Below are positions 1 through 7,491 of a stretch of DNA of 64,000 nt, one piece after another. Source of the DNA: an uncultured Sphingomonadales bacterium (GTDB lineage Bacteria > Pseudomonadota > Alphaproteobacteria > Sphingomonadales > Sphingomonadaceae). Location: positions 21,822 through 85,821 of the forward strand of contig CAIMDB010000006.1 in the NCBI GenBank assembly GCA_903839675.1. Reading direction: 5' to 3'. The first letter of the stretch is position 1; every line of letters begins with the position of its first letter. Below the pieces are notes generated by a model. It was not told the DNA's origin and searched no databases. It saw nothing but the letters and a program-made list of their open reading frames with translations. Position numbers and translations under genes: made by a program.

Positions 1-13
1 CCGGAGACCAAGA

Positions 14-59
14 CCGGGGGTGCAGGAGAGGCTTCATCCCACCTCGCCTGCATCCCCGG
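14..59. terminator. Stem-loop at the left edge, possible terminator of an upstream gene
   Basis: An 18-base arm (14-31) pairs with 42-59 with one G-U wobble and one mismatch around a 10-base loop, followed by CCCCTTT. It may end a gene left of the window or be a REP-like hairpin. The T tract is weak, so the terminator reading is only tentative. Confidence 0.35.
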
Positions 60-105
60 CCCCTTTCGGTCCTCACTGCTTGAACATCCCCCCGTCTTTC
101 GCCAA

Positions 106-996
106 ATGAAGGGGATGGACGTGCCCGACCTTTCCAAAGAGCCTTATGCCGTTGCCGAGCAGATCAGTCCGCTGATCCGCCGCGTGCTGGCGCATAACCC
201 TTCGCACTTCAGCTATACGGGCACTCAAACCTATATTGTCGGCACAGGTGAGGTCGCGGTGATCGACCCGGGCCCGCTGGGCGATGACCCGCATCATGTC
301 GACGCGCTGATCAACATCCTGTCGGGTGAAAAGATCGTGGCGATCATGTGCACGCATACCCACCGTGATCATTCACCAGCCGCAGCACCCTTAAAGGCCG
401 CGACCGCCGCGCCAATCATCGGCTGTGCGCCGCTGGTGCTGGAAGATGATGGCCCACGCGCTGATGCCAGCTTTGACGCGACCTATGTGCCTGATCGGGT
501 TCTTGCGGACGGTGATAGCGTTTCCGGCCCCGGCTGGACGCTGACGGCACTTGCGACACCCGGCCACACCTCCAATCATCTCTGCTTTGCGCTGGCGGAG
601 GAGAAAGCTTTGTTCACCGGCGATCACGTGATGGGCTGGTCAACGAGCGTCGTCTCCCCGCCCGATGGCGACATGGCCGACTACATGCGCAGCCTCGCTT
701 TGCTGATGGAGCGGGATGACACGGTCTATTACGCGGCGCATGGGGCTCCAATTGAAACCCCGCAACGTCTCGTGCGCGGCATGATGGGGCATCGCAAGCA
801 GCGCGAAGGGCAGATCCTCCGCCTGCTGGAGGCCGGAACAGGTCACATCCCGGATATGGTGCTCAGCATGTACAAGGGCGTCGACAAGCGCCTGCACGGG
901 GCGGCCGGTCGTTCTGTCCTCGCGCATTTGCTGGACCTGCGGGGCCGCGGGATTGTTCTGGGTACTGAGGAGGCGGGATGGAAGCTGGCCGCATGA
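106..996 (+). CDS. MBL-fold metallo-hydrolase (LACTB2/glyoxalase II-like)
   Basis: A metallo-beta-lactamase-fold hydrolase, probably cytosolic. The metal motif HTHRDH lies at residues 84-89, followed by the further metal-ligand motifs PGHTSNH and TGDH and a C-terminal helical region as in LACTB2-type hydrolases. The 296-aa length fits that group. The substrate cannot be told from sequence; hydrolysis of a thioester or phosphoester is the usual family chemistry. The frame is open to the left window edge, and ATG codons at 106 and 115 are both possible; a purine run sits directly against the second with no spacing, so the start is uncertain. The downstream DUF4230 gene overlaps its end, so the two are probably co-transcribed. 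Confidence 0.85.
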   Translation: MKGMDVPDLSKEPYAVAEQISPLIRRVLAHNPSHFSYTGTQTYIVGTGEVAVIDPGPLGDDPHHVDALINILSGEKIVAIMCTHTHRDHSPAAAPLKAATAAPIIGCAPLVLEDDGPRADASFDATYVPDRVLADGDSVSGPGWTLTALATPGHTSNHLCFALAEEKALFTGDHVMGWSTSVVSPPDGDMADYMRSLALLMERDDTVYYAAHGAPIETPQRLVRGMMGHRKQREGQILRLLEAGTGHIPDMVLSMYKGVDKRLHGAAGRSVLAHLLDLRGRGIVLGTEEAGWKLAA

Positions 997-1586
997 AACG
1001 TCTGATCGTTCTGCTGCTCGGCCTAGCGGTCATCGCGGGCGGGAGCATTTGGATGTTGCAGCGCCGTTTCAATCCGCCCGTCGAAACCGTTGTCTCCTCC
1101 AGCCTTGCCGCGCTGCAGGAACAGAACCGCCTCTCCGCCTTCGCCGCGCGCTTTGTGACGGTGGTGACCTCCAGCAAGACACAACTCGGCTTCAGCGCGG
1201 AAAAGACCCTGATCCTGCCCGCGATGATCCGCTACGAAGTCGATATGGCCCGCCTCCGCCAGCAGGATTTGAGCTGGGATAAGGACACGAACACGCTGTC
1301 CGTCCGGCTGCCGCCGATCCAGATTGCAGGGCCAGAATTCGATCTGGGGCAAGCGCGTGAATATGGCAGCGGCGCGGTGCTGATGGCGCTCACCGATGTG
1401 GAAGCGTCGCTTGATGCTGAAAACAAGGCCAAGGCGCGCGAAGACGTGATCCGTCAGGCCGCAGGCGAAGTGACGATGAAGCTCGCCCGTGAAGCCACGG
1501 TTCGTGCTGTGCAATCCAGTTTTGCTATGCCGCTTGCCGCTGCCGGTATAGAAGCAAAGGTGAATGTGACCTTCGCCGGTCGCTGA
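978..1586 (+). CDS. DUF4230 membrane-anchored protein
   Basis: A 202-aa protein with one N-terminal hydrophobic segment (about residues 8-26) and a periplasmic-facing mixed alpha/beta domain characteristic of DUF4230 proteins: N-terminal anchor, KTLILPAMIRYEVDMARL-like strand region, C-terminal helical part. No enzymatic motif is visible and the role of the family is not established. A GGAGG Shine-Dalgarno stands 4 bases before ATG 978; an alternative ATG at 993 makes an ATGA overlap with the stop of the MBL gene. Either choice implies translational coupling to that gene. Confidence 0.75.
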   Translation: MEAGRMKRLIVLLLGLAVIAGGSIWMLQRRFNPPVETVVSSSLAALQEQNRLSAFAARFVTVVTSSKTQLGFSAEKTLILPAMIRYEVDMARLRQQDLSWDKDTNTLSVRLPPIQIAGPEFDLGQAREYGSGAVLMALTDVEASLDAENKAKAREDVIRQAAGEVTMKLAREATVRAVQSSFAMPLAAAGIEAKVNVTFAGR

Positions 1587-1613
1587 CCTGATTGATACCA
1601 AGAGGATGACCAG

Positions 1614-2600
1614 ATGAACGCCCCTACCACCAGCCTTGCCGGTGTCGATATCCGCGCTGAAATTGAGCGTCTGCGTAAGGACCGCAACGCCATCATCCTC
1701 GCGCATTATTACCAGCGCCCGGAAATTCAGGATTTGGCCGACTATGTGGGCGACAGTCTGGAACTCAGCCGCAAGGCTCAGGAAACCGATGCCGATGTCA
1801 TCGCCTTTTGCGGCGTGCGCTTCATGGCGGAAACGGCGAAGATACTTTCGCCTAGTAAAACCGTGATCCTGCCCGACATGGACGCCGGATGCAGTCTGGA
1901 AGACAGTTGCCCGCCCGATCAGTTCAAGGCCTTCCGCGAGGCACACCCGAACCATATCGCGCTGACCTACATCAACTGCTCAACCGAGGTGAAGGCGCTG
2001 TCTGACATCATCGTCACAAGCTCTTCCGCTGAAAAGATTCTCTCGCAAATCCCGCTGAGCCAGAAGATCATCTTCGGCCCGGACAAGCATCTCGGCGGCT
2101 ATCTCCAGCGTAAGCTTGGGCGGGAGATGCTGCTATGGCCCGGCGTTTGCATCGTGCACGAGGCCTTCTCGGAAACCGAACTGATCAAATTGAAGGCGCA
2201 GCACCCCGGCGCGCCCGTCGCCGCGCATCCGGAATGTCCTGCGCATATCGTCGAGCACGCTGACTATGTCGGCTCGACGAGCGGCATCCTGAACTATGCC
2301 AAGACGATGGAGGGCGACACGCTGATCGTTGCGACCGAGCCGCACATCATCCACCAGATGGAACTCGCCGTCCCGCACAAAACCTTCATCGGCGCGCCGG
2401 GTGCCGACGGAAACTGCAACTGCAACATCTGCCCCTATATGGCGCTCAACACGCTCGAAAAGCTCTACATCGCGCTGCGGGATTTGAAGCCGCAGGTCCA
2501 CATTGAAGAGGGATTGCGGTTGCAGGCGAAGAAGTCGCTCGACCGGATGCTGGAGATGGCGAGCGGGACTGTCGGGCAGGGGGATTTGGGGGCGCGGTGA
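1614..2600 (+). CDS. nadA: Quinolinate synthase NadA
   Basis: Condenses iminoaspartate with dihydroxyacetone phosphate to quinolinate in de novo NAD synthesis; cytosolic [4Fe-4S] enzyme. At 328 aa it is the normal length. It starts with the typical ILAHYYQRPEIQDLADYVGDS block, and has MAETAKIL, NCSTEVKA and HPECP motifs. Likely cluster ligands are Cys93 (DAGCSL), Cys179 (PGVCIVHE) and one of the cysteines of the NCNCNIC segment (268-273). An AGAGGATGA ribosome site precedes the ATG. nadC lies 1.2 kb downstream, but the L-aspartate oxidase gene nadB that often accompanies them is absent here, so iminoaspartate must come from an enzyme encoded elsewhere. Confidence 0.96.
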   Translation: MNAPTTSLAGVDIRAEIERLRKDRNAIILAHYYQRPEIQDLADYVGDSLELSRKAQETDADVIAFCGVRFMAETAKILSPSKTVILPDMDAGCSLEDSCPPDQFKAFREAHPNHIALTYINCSTEVKALSDIIVTSSSAEKILSQIPLSQKIIFGPDKHLGGYLQRKLGREMLLWPGVCIVHEAFSETELIKLKAQHPGAPVAAHPECPAHIVEHADYVGSTSGILNYAKTMEGDTLIVATEPHIIHQMELAVPHKTFIGAPGADGNCNCNICPYMALNTLEKLYIALRDLKPQVHIEEGLRLQAKKSLDRMLEMASGTVGQGDLGAR

Positions 2601-2986
2601 GATACGGCGACGCCTTTGCCAAACTTGGTTACAGGCTTGAGGCTCCAAGACAAGATTGGACTGCCGAAAATACGACAGGCGTATGCATCACTTTATGGCG
2701 GTCCGAGATCGACTGGCCTTCTATGGTGATGGACAGTCGGTTCCATGGAGGTCCTTTAGAGGTTTGGCGAGATAAACCGGGAAACCGGAAGCGCATTCGG
2801 CATGCCAAGCGCTCCCTCGACGAATGTGATGGCTGGGTGGACGTCGTGATTGTGTCGGGTTCACCCGGCGGGGGCGTGGAAGACGCTTCGCCCTGGATCC
2901 CAAACGACCGCAACGGGTTGAGGTGGAAGGTGACGCATCTGGAATCCGATACGGGACACATCCGTCTAGAAGCTTCAAAGCCATAG
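2597..2986 (+). CDS. Hypothetical protein downstream of nadA
   Basis: I do not recognise this 129-aa protein. It begins with GTG in a GTGA overlap with the nadA stop, which argues for coupled translation and a real gene. It is soluble, rich in Trp (about six), Arg and Asp, with no signal peptide or membrane segment. The central WRSEIDW and FHGGPLEVWRDKPGNRKR segments look like a compact alpha/beta domain, but no catalytic motif is evident. It separates nadA from the DUF4160/DUF2442 pair and may have arrived with it. Confidence 0.6.
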   Translation: MRYGDAFAKLGYRLEAPRQDWTAENTTGVCITLWRSEIDWPSMVMDSRFHGGPLEVWRDKPGNRKRIRHAKRSLDECDGWVDVVIVSGSPGGGVEDASPWIPNDRNGLRWKVTHLESDTGHIRLEASKP

Positions 2987-2989
2987 ACT

Positions 2990-3013
2990 TGCACTAGTGC
3001 ACCATATGCACTA
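2990..3013. promoter_or_regulatory. Three-copy TGCACTA motif, candidate operator
   Basis: TGCACTA occurs at 2990-2996 (plus), as its complement TAGTGCA at 2995-3001, forming the perfect palindrome GCACTAGTGC (2991-3000), and again on the plus strand at 3007-3013. The block ends 3 bases before the DUF4160 start. Such clustered half-sites are typical of an autorepressor; the HTH protein encoded two genes on is the natural candidate. This is inference. Confidence 0.4.
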
Positions 3014-3016
3014 CTC

Positions 3017-3253
3017 ATGCGCCACATGGTCACTCTCACGCGCGGCCCGAATTGGAAGATTGCGGTGTATGGGCGGGAGCATGGCGTGCCGCATTATCAC
3101 ATCGAAGGACCCGGCTTCCGCTGTTCGGTGTCGATTGCGACGGGCGAGGTGATCATCGGGTCTGTTCCGGCGTCGGTATTGCGGCAAGCGAGGGTGTGGG
3201 CTGATGCGAACAAGGCGGAGCTGGCCGCCATCTGGCAGGAGTTGAACGGTTGA
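3017..3253 (+). CDS. DUF4160 domain protein
   Basis: A 78-aa single-domain protein with the DUF4160 hallmark of an early HYH motif (His25, His27 in VPHYHIEG) followed by a short strand (VSIATGEVIIG) and a helical tail ending in WQELNG. Family members are commonly encoded beside DUF2442 proteins, often with a helix-turn-helix, an arrangement resembling a two-gene toxin-antitoxin module, though biochemical function is not established. Here it is followed with a 4-base overlap by exactly such a partner. An alternative ATG three codons in (3026) is possible. Confidence 0.8.
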   Translation: MRHMVTLTRGPNWKIAVYGREHGVPHYHIEGPGFRCSVSIATGEVIIGSVPASVLRQARVWADANKAELAAIWQELNG

Positions 3254-3675
3254 GCATGGACAAGATGCGGACCATCATCGCCGTTGAGGCACGACGCGCT
3301 GGGTCGCTCTGGCTTCGCTGGTCCGACGGTATTGAGGCAACGGTGGATGTTGCCGGGCTGGTCAAGTTCGATGACGGTTTCGGCGGAGCTTCTGTCGGGG
3401 AATGGGGGCACAGTGTCGTCTGGCCCAGTGGTGCGGACATCGGTGCCGAAAGGCTCTGGCTGGAAACCTTGTCGGCCAGTGGACATGAGGATGCCCGACA
3501 CTTTCTTGAATGGCGGATGCGGCACGGCCTGTCGCTGACCAAGGCGGCGGAAGCGCTTGGGCTCGCGCGCCGTACCGTCGCTTATTATTCCAATGGGGAT
3601 AGGCCGGTGCCGAAGGCGATTCTGCTGGCGTGTCGCGGATGGGAAGCAAACGAAGGATTGCCCCGCGCGGCTTGA
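3250..3675 (+). CDS. DUF2442 protein with C-terminal helix-turn-helix
   Basis: 141 aa: an N-terminal DUF2442 domain (about residues 1-75) and a C-terminal HTH (about 84-128, with SLTKAAEALGLARRTVAYY as the helix-turn-helix). The natural role suggested is DNA binding and autoregulation of the pair, with DUF4160 as partner; this is inference from domain layout. TTG at 3250 overlaps the upstream stop (TTGA) and has AGGAG 8 bases before it; the ATG at 3256 is the alternative, 14 bases from the same site. The pair lies between nadA and nadC, which have no functional need of it. Confidence 0.75.
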   Translation: MSMDKMRTIIAVEARRAGSLWLRWSDGIEATVDVAGLVKFDDGFGGASVGEWGHSVVWPSGADIGAERLWLETLSASGHEDARHFLEWRMRHGLSLTKAAEALGLARRTVAYYSNGDRPVPKAILLACRGWEANEGLPRAA

Positions 3676-3841
3676 ACAAATCCCTTTCCTACACGCCCCC
3701 TTTTCGCCTAGCTGGCAGGCATGAACTGCGTCTCAGTCCAGCCCTTTGCTTCCGGAAGTTATGCCTCTCCTACAAAGCACGGATTTCGATGCGTCGAGGC
3801 CCTCAACTTCCTCCACTTCCACACCTTTGAAAGCGCTCCGA

Positions 3842-4690
3842 ATGTCTTTTGAGCTGCCGCAGATCGACCTTGATTCGTTTGTCCGTGCAACGCTGGCGGA
3901 GGATTTGGGGCCAACCGGCCGCGATGTGACTTCGGAAAGCGTGATCCCGGCCGACGCGCTTTTTGCAGGCGTGATGGACAGCCGCGATGCTATTGTCGTG
4001 GCGGGCCTGCCGATTGCGGAAGCCTTCTTCCGGCATCTTGATCCGGCGATGACGGTCGAGATTCTCGTCGAAGAAGGCGCGTCAGTCGCCAAAGGGTCTG
4101 ACTTGATGCGCCTGCATGGCAAAGCACGGGCGATGCTGACGGCGGAACGGTCCGCGCTCAACATCGTGCAGCATCTCTCGGGCGTGGCGACGCTGACGCG
4201 CGCTTATGTCGATGCGATTGCGGGGACGGGCTGCACGCTGCTCGATACGCGCAAGACGATCCCGGGCCTGCGCGTGCTGGAGAAATATGCGACGCGGATG
4301 GGTGGTGCCACCAACCACCGCATGGGCCTTTGGGATGCGGCGATGATCAAGGACAATCATGTCGCGGTCGCGGGTGGCGTGGCTGAGGCTGTCCGCCGTG
4401 CGCGCGATGCGGGGGTGGAGCGGATCATCCTAGAAGTCGACCGGATCGACCAGATTGAACCCGGCCTTTCGGCAGGCGCGACGCACCTTCTGCTCGACAA
4501 TATGGACGCGCCGACGTTGCGCGAGGCTGTCGCTGTAGTGGCTGGCCGCGTGCCGACCGAAGCCTCGGGCGGCGTCACGCTGGAGACGATCCGCGCCAAG
4601 GCGGAAAGCGGCGTGACCTACATCTCGGTCGGGCGCCTGACCCAGAGCGCGCCTGCCGCTGACATCGGGCTCGATTTTACGTCTGTTTAG
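3842..4690 (+). CDS. nadC: Nicotinate-nucleotide pyrophosphorylase NadC
   Basis: Quinolinate phosphoribosyltransferase: converts quinolinate and PRPP to nicotinate mononucleotide, the step after NadA. 282 aa from ATG 3842, the usual size. It shows an N-terminal helical domain (FVRATLAEDLG), the RSALNIVQHLSGVAT and DTRKTIPGLR motifs that bind quinolinate and PRPP, MIKDNH, and a C-terminal barrel ending in ISVGRLTQSAP. The frame is open further upstream, to 3746, but that extension is Ser/Thr-rich and unlike NadC, so the inner start is used. The ribosome site is weak (GAAAG). Confidence 0.95.
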   Translation: MSFELPQIDLDSFVRATLAEDLGPTGRDVTSESVIPADALFAGVMDSRDAIVVAGLPIAEAFFRHLDPAMTVEILVEEGASVAKGSDLMRLHGKARAMLTAERSALNIVQHLSGVATLTRAYVDAIAGTGCTLLDTRKTIPGLRVLEKYATRMGGATNHRMGLWDAAMIKDNHVAVAGGVAEAVRRARDAGVERIILEVDRIDQIEPGLSAGATHLLLDNMDAPTLREAVAVVAGRVPTEASGGVTLETIRAKAESGVTYISVGRLTQSAPAADIGLDFTSV

Positions 4691-4697
4691 GGTGGCT

Positions 4698-4822
4698 GGT
4701 TCACGCGAAGCGCGCGAAGGAAAGAAGGTCGCGAAGGATATTTCTTCTTCGACATGCGTGGTATCGGTGCAGGATTAATGCGCTTCGCGCGCTTGGTTTC
4801 TTCGCGGCCTTCGCGTGAAACC
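4698..4822. repeat. Long inverted repeat (CGCGAAG-rich) between nadC and gcdH
   Basis: The left end reads GGTTCACGCGAAG and the right end is its near complement CTTCGCGTGAAACC, with further CGCGAAGG/CCTTCGCG units inside both arms. The whole block can fold into one long imperfect hairpin of about 125 bases. The same kind of tandem CGCGAAG sequence is a recurring intergenic element in sphingomonad-like genomes (from memory). It may terminate nadC transcription. Confidence 0.6.
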
Positions 4823-4879
4823 TCCTTTCCAACTCCCCCCGGGTGTTGAGGCCGCCGTGCAAACATCGTAGGAAGCGGC

Positions 4880-6058
4880 ATGGCAAAATTCGCACCTTTC
4901 AAATGGGATGACCCCTTTCACCTCGATGCGCAGCTGACCGAAGACGAGCGGATGATCCGCGATGCGGCTGAAGGCTATGCGCAGGACAAGCTCCTGCCGC
5001 GTGTCGTTTCCGCTACGCTCTCCGAACGTTTTGATCGGGAGATCATGAATGAGCTGGGCGCGCTCGGCCTGCTCGGTTCGACGATTGAGGGCTATGGCTG
5101 CGCCGGTGTCAGCAACGTGGCTTACGGCTTGATCGCCCGCGCCGTCGAGCGTGTTGATTCGGGTTATCGCTCTGCCATGTCGGTGCAGAGCTCGCTGGTG
5201 ATGCATCCCATCCATGCCTATGGCTCGGAAGAGCAGCGGCAGAAATATCTGCCCAAGCTGGCGACGGGCGAATGGGTTGGCTGTTTTGGCCTGACGGAGC
5301 CTGATGCCGGGTCTGACCCTGCGTCCATGAAAACCAACGCCAAGCAGGCGGCGGGCGGCTACATCCTCAACGGCGCGAAGATGTGGATCACCAATTCTCC
5401 GATCGCCGACATTGCGATTGTCTGGGCGAAGGATGAAGGGGGCGTGATCCGCGGCTTCATCGTCGAGCGCGGGATGGAAGGTTTCTCCACGCCGAAGATT
5501 GAAGGCAAGATGAGCCTGCGCGCGTCCATCACGGGCGAGATCGTCCTTGAAGATGTGTTTGTGCCGGAAGAAAATCTTCTGCCCAATGTGCAGGGTCTGT
5601 CGGGTCCGTTCGGCTGCCTCAACAAGGCGCGCTATGGCATTGCCTGGGGCGTGATGGGCGCGGCGGAAGACTGCTTCCACCGCGCGCGGCAGTACCAGTT
5701 GGACCGCCAGCAATTTGGGCGTCCGCTTGCGGCAAACCAGATCCCACAGCTCAAGATGGCGAACATGCAGACCGAAATCGCGCTGGGCCTTCAGGCCGCG
5801 CTGACGGTTGGGCGTTCGATGGATGACGGCACTTGGTCGCCAGAAATGGTGAGCCTCATCAAGCGCAACAATTGCGGCAAGGCGCTCGATATCGCCCGCG
5901 TTGCGCGCGACATGCACGGCGGCAACGGCATTTCGGCGGAATATCACGTCATCCGCCACGCCATCAATCTGGAGACGGTCAACACCTATGAAGGCACGCA
6001 CGATGTGCACGCCCTCATCCTTGGCCGCGCCATCACCGGCATTCAGGCATTTAGCTGA
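4880..6058 (+). CDS. gcdH: Glutaryl-CoA dehydrogenase
   Basis: FAD-dependent oxidation and decarboxylation of glutaryl-CoA to crotonyl-CoA in lysine/tryptophan/glutarate breakdown. 392 aa. Typical acyl-CoA dehydrogenase layout: N-terminal helices, beta domain with [13 protein letters not shown]-terminal helices. The family-specific marks of GCDH are present: [16 protein letters not shown] with the substrate-binding Arg97, DPASMKT, and the catalytic base Glu371 in [17 protein letters not shown]. The CoA-transferase two genes on would supply glutaryl-CoA from glutarate. A GGAAGCGGC sequence upstream provides a modest ribosome site. Confidence 0.93.
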   Translation: MAKFAPFKWDDPFHLDAQLTEDERMIRDAAEGYAQDKLLPRVVSATLSERFDREIMNELGALGLLGSTIEGYGCAGVSNVAYGLIARAVERVDSGYRSAMSVQSSLVMHPIHAYGSEEQRQKYLPKLATGEWVGCFGLTEPDAGSDPASMKTNAKQAAGGYILNGAKMWITNSPIADIAIVWAKDEGGVIRGFIVERGMEGFSTPKIEGKMSLRASITGEIVLEDVFVPEENLLPNVQGLSGPFGCLNKARYGIAWGVMGAAEDCFHRARQYQLDRQQFGRPLAANQIPQLKMANMQTEIALGLQAALTVGRSMDDGTWSPEMVSLIKRNNCGKALDIARVARDMHGGNGISAEYHVIRHAINLETVNTYEGTHDVHALILGRAITGIQAFS

Positions 6059-6078
6059 TCCAACCCAAAAGGGGCAAT

Positions 6079-7488
6079 ATGCGCTTTTCAAAACTGATCG
6101 CGGCGAGCGTTCTCGCTGCCCTGTCGTCCACCTCGATGGCGCAGTCGCTGCGGCCTGATCAGGCGGCATTCCGTGATCTCTACAAGGAACTGGTCGAGAC
6201 GAATACGACCCAGTCGGAAGGCAGCTGCACGCTGGCGTCTGAACGGATGGCGTCGCGCCTGAAGGCCGCCGGATTTGCGGACAGTGACATCACGCTGTTT
6301 GCAACGCCGGAAAAGCCCAAAGACGGTGGTCTGGTCGCGGTGCTCAAGGGCACATCCAAGACCGCCAAGCCGATCCTGCTGCTCGCCCATATCGATGTGG
6401 TCGAAGCGCGCCGTGCCGATTGGGTGCGCGATCCCTTCACGCTGATTGAAGAGGGCGGCTATTTCTACGCCCGTGGCGCATCGGACGACAAGTCGCAGGC
6501 CGCGATCTGGACCGATGCGATGATCCGCTTCAAGAAGGAAGGCTTCAAGCCGAAGCGGACGATCAAGCTCGCTTTGACCTGCGGCGAAGAAACGGTCGGC
6601 GCATTCAACGGTGCCGAGTGGCTGGCGACCAACAAGCCGGAGCTGATCGCAGCGGAATTCGCGCTCAACGAAGGCGGCGGCGGGCGGCTCGATAAGTCGG
6701 GCAAGAAGGTCTCGCTGTCGATGCAGGTCGGTGAAAAGACCGTCCAGAACTACCTTCTGGAAACGACCAACCCCGGCGGACACAGCTCGGTTCCGCGGCC
6801 CGACAATGCGATCTATTCGCTGACGGCGGCCGTCACAAAGGTCGGGCAATATGAATTCCCGATCCAGTTTAGCGACACGACACGCACCTTCTTCAAGCGT
6901 ACCGCCGAACTCACCGGCGGCGAGATGGGCAAGGCGCTGACCGCCGTGCTCGCCAATCCCGAAGACAAGGCAGCCGATGCCATCGTGTCGAAGGATGCGA
7001 GCTACCATTCCACGCTGCGCACCACGTGCGTGGCGACGATGCTCGATGCCGGCCATGCGATGAATGCGCTGCCGCAGCGCGCGCGTGCGGTCGTCAACTG
7101 CCGTGTCTTCCCGGGCGTTTCTGTCGATGTTGTGAAGGCCGAACTGGACCGCGTCATTGGTGATCCGTCGGTGTCGATCACGAAGATTGAACCGATCCGC
7201 CCGATGGCTGTCCCGCCGCCGCTTTCGCCCAAGGTCTTTGGCCCGGCTGAAAAGCTGGCCGCGAAGTACTTCCCCGGAGTGCCGATGATCCCGGTTATGT
7301 CGACGGGCGGCACTGACGCCCCCTATTTGTCGCTGGCCGGCATCCCAACTTACGGCATGCCCGGCATCTTCCAGCAGCTTGAAGGCAGCGGTGTCCATGG
7401 TTTGAATGAGCGGATTTCCGTTAAGTCGCTCTACGAAGGCCGCGACTATCTGTTCGATCTCACCAAGATCTACGCCAATCAGGACTGA
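6079..7488 (+). CDS. Exported M20 family metallopeptidase
   Basis: 469 aa with a signal peptide (about residues 1-21, cleavage after SMA). Zinc-peptidase motifs: LLAHIDVV (His104, Asp106), ASDDKSQ (Asp136/137), CGEE with catalytic Glu170/171, GGHSSVPRPDNAIY in the dimerisation domain, and a C-terminal GVHGLNERI with the last zinc His. Related to carboxypeptidase G2/aminoacylase-like enzymes; it would act in the periplasm on peptides or N-acyl amino acids. It sits 20 bases after gcdH and 3 bases before the CoA-transferase gene, so all three are probably one transcript. Confidence 0.88.
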   Translation: MRFSKLIAASVLAALSSTSMAQSLRPDQAAFRDLYKELVETNTTQSEGSCTLASERMASRLKAAGFADSDITLFATPEKPKDGGLVAVLKGTSKTAKPILLLAHIDVVEARRADWVRDPFTLIEEGGYFYARGASDDKSQAAIWTDAMIRFKKEGFKPKRTIKLALTCGEETVGAFNGAEWLATNKPELIAAEFALNEGGGGRLDKSGKKVSLSMQVGEKTVQNYLLETTNPGGHSSVPRPDNAIYSLTAAVTKVGQYEFPIQFSDTTRTFFKRTAELTGGEMGKALTAVLANPEDKAADAIVSKDASYHSTLRTTCVATMLDAGHAMNALPQRARAVVNCRVFPGVSVDVVKAELDRVIGDPSVSITKIEPIRPMAVPPPLSPKVFGPAEKLAAKYFPGVPMIPVMSTGGTDAPYLSLAGIPTYGMPGIFQQLEGSGVHGLNERISVKSLYEGRDYLFDLTKIYANQD

Positions 7489-7491
7489 TCG

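Noticed and set aside
4775..6169. A 464-codon antisense frame opposite gcdH
   Set aside because: Composition is that of a shadow frame, and gcdH itself is certain.
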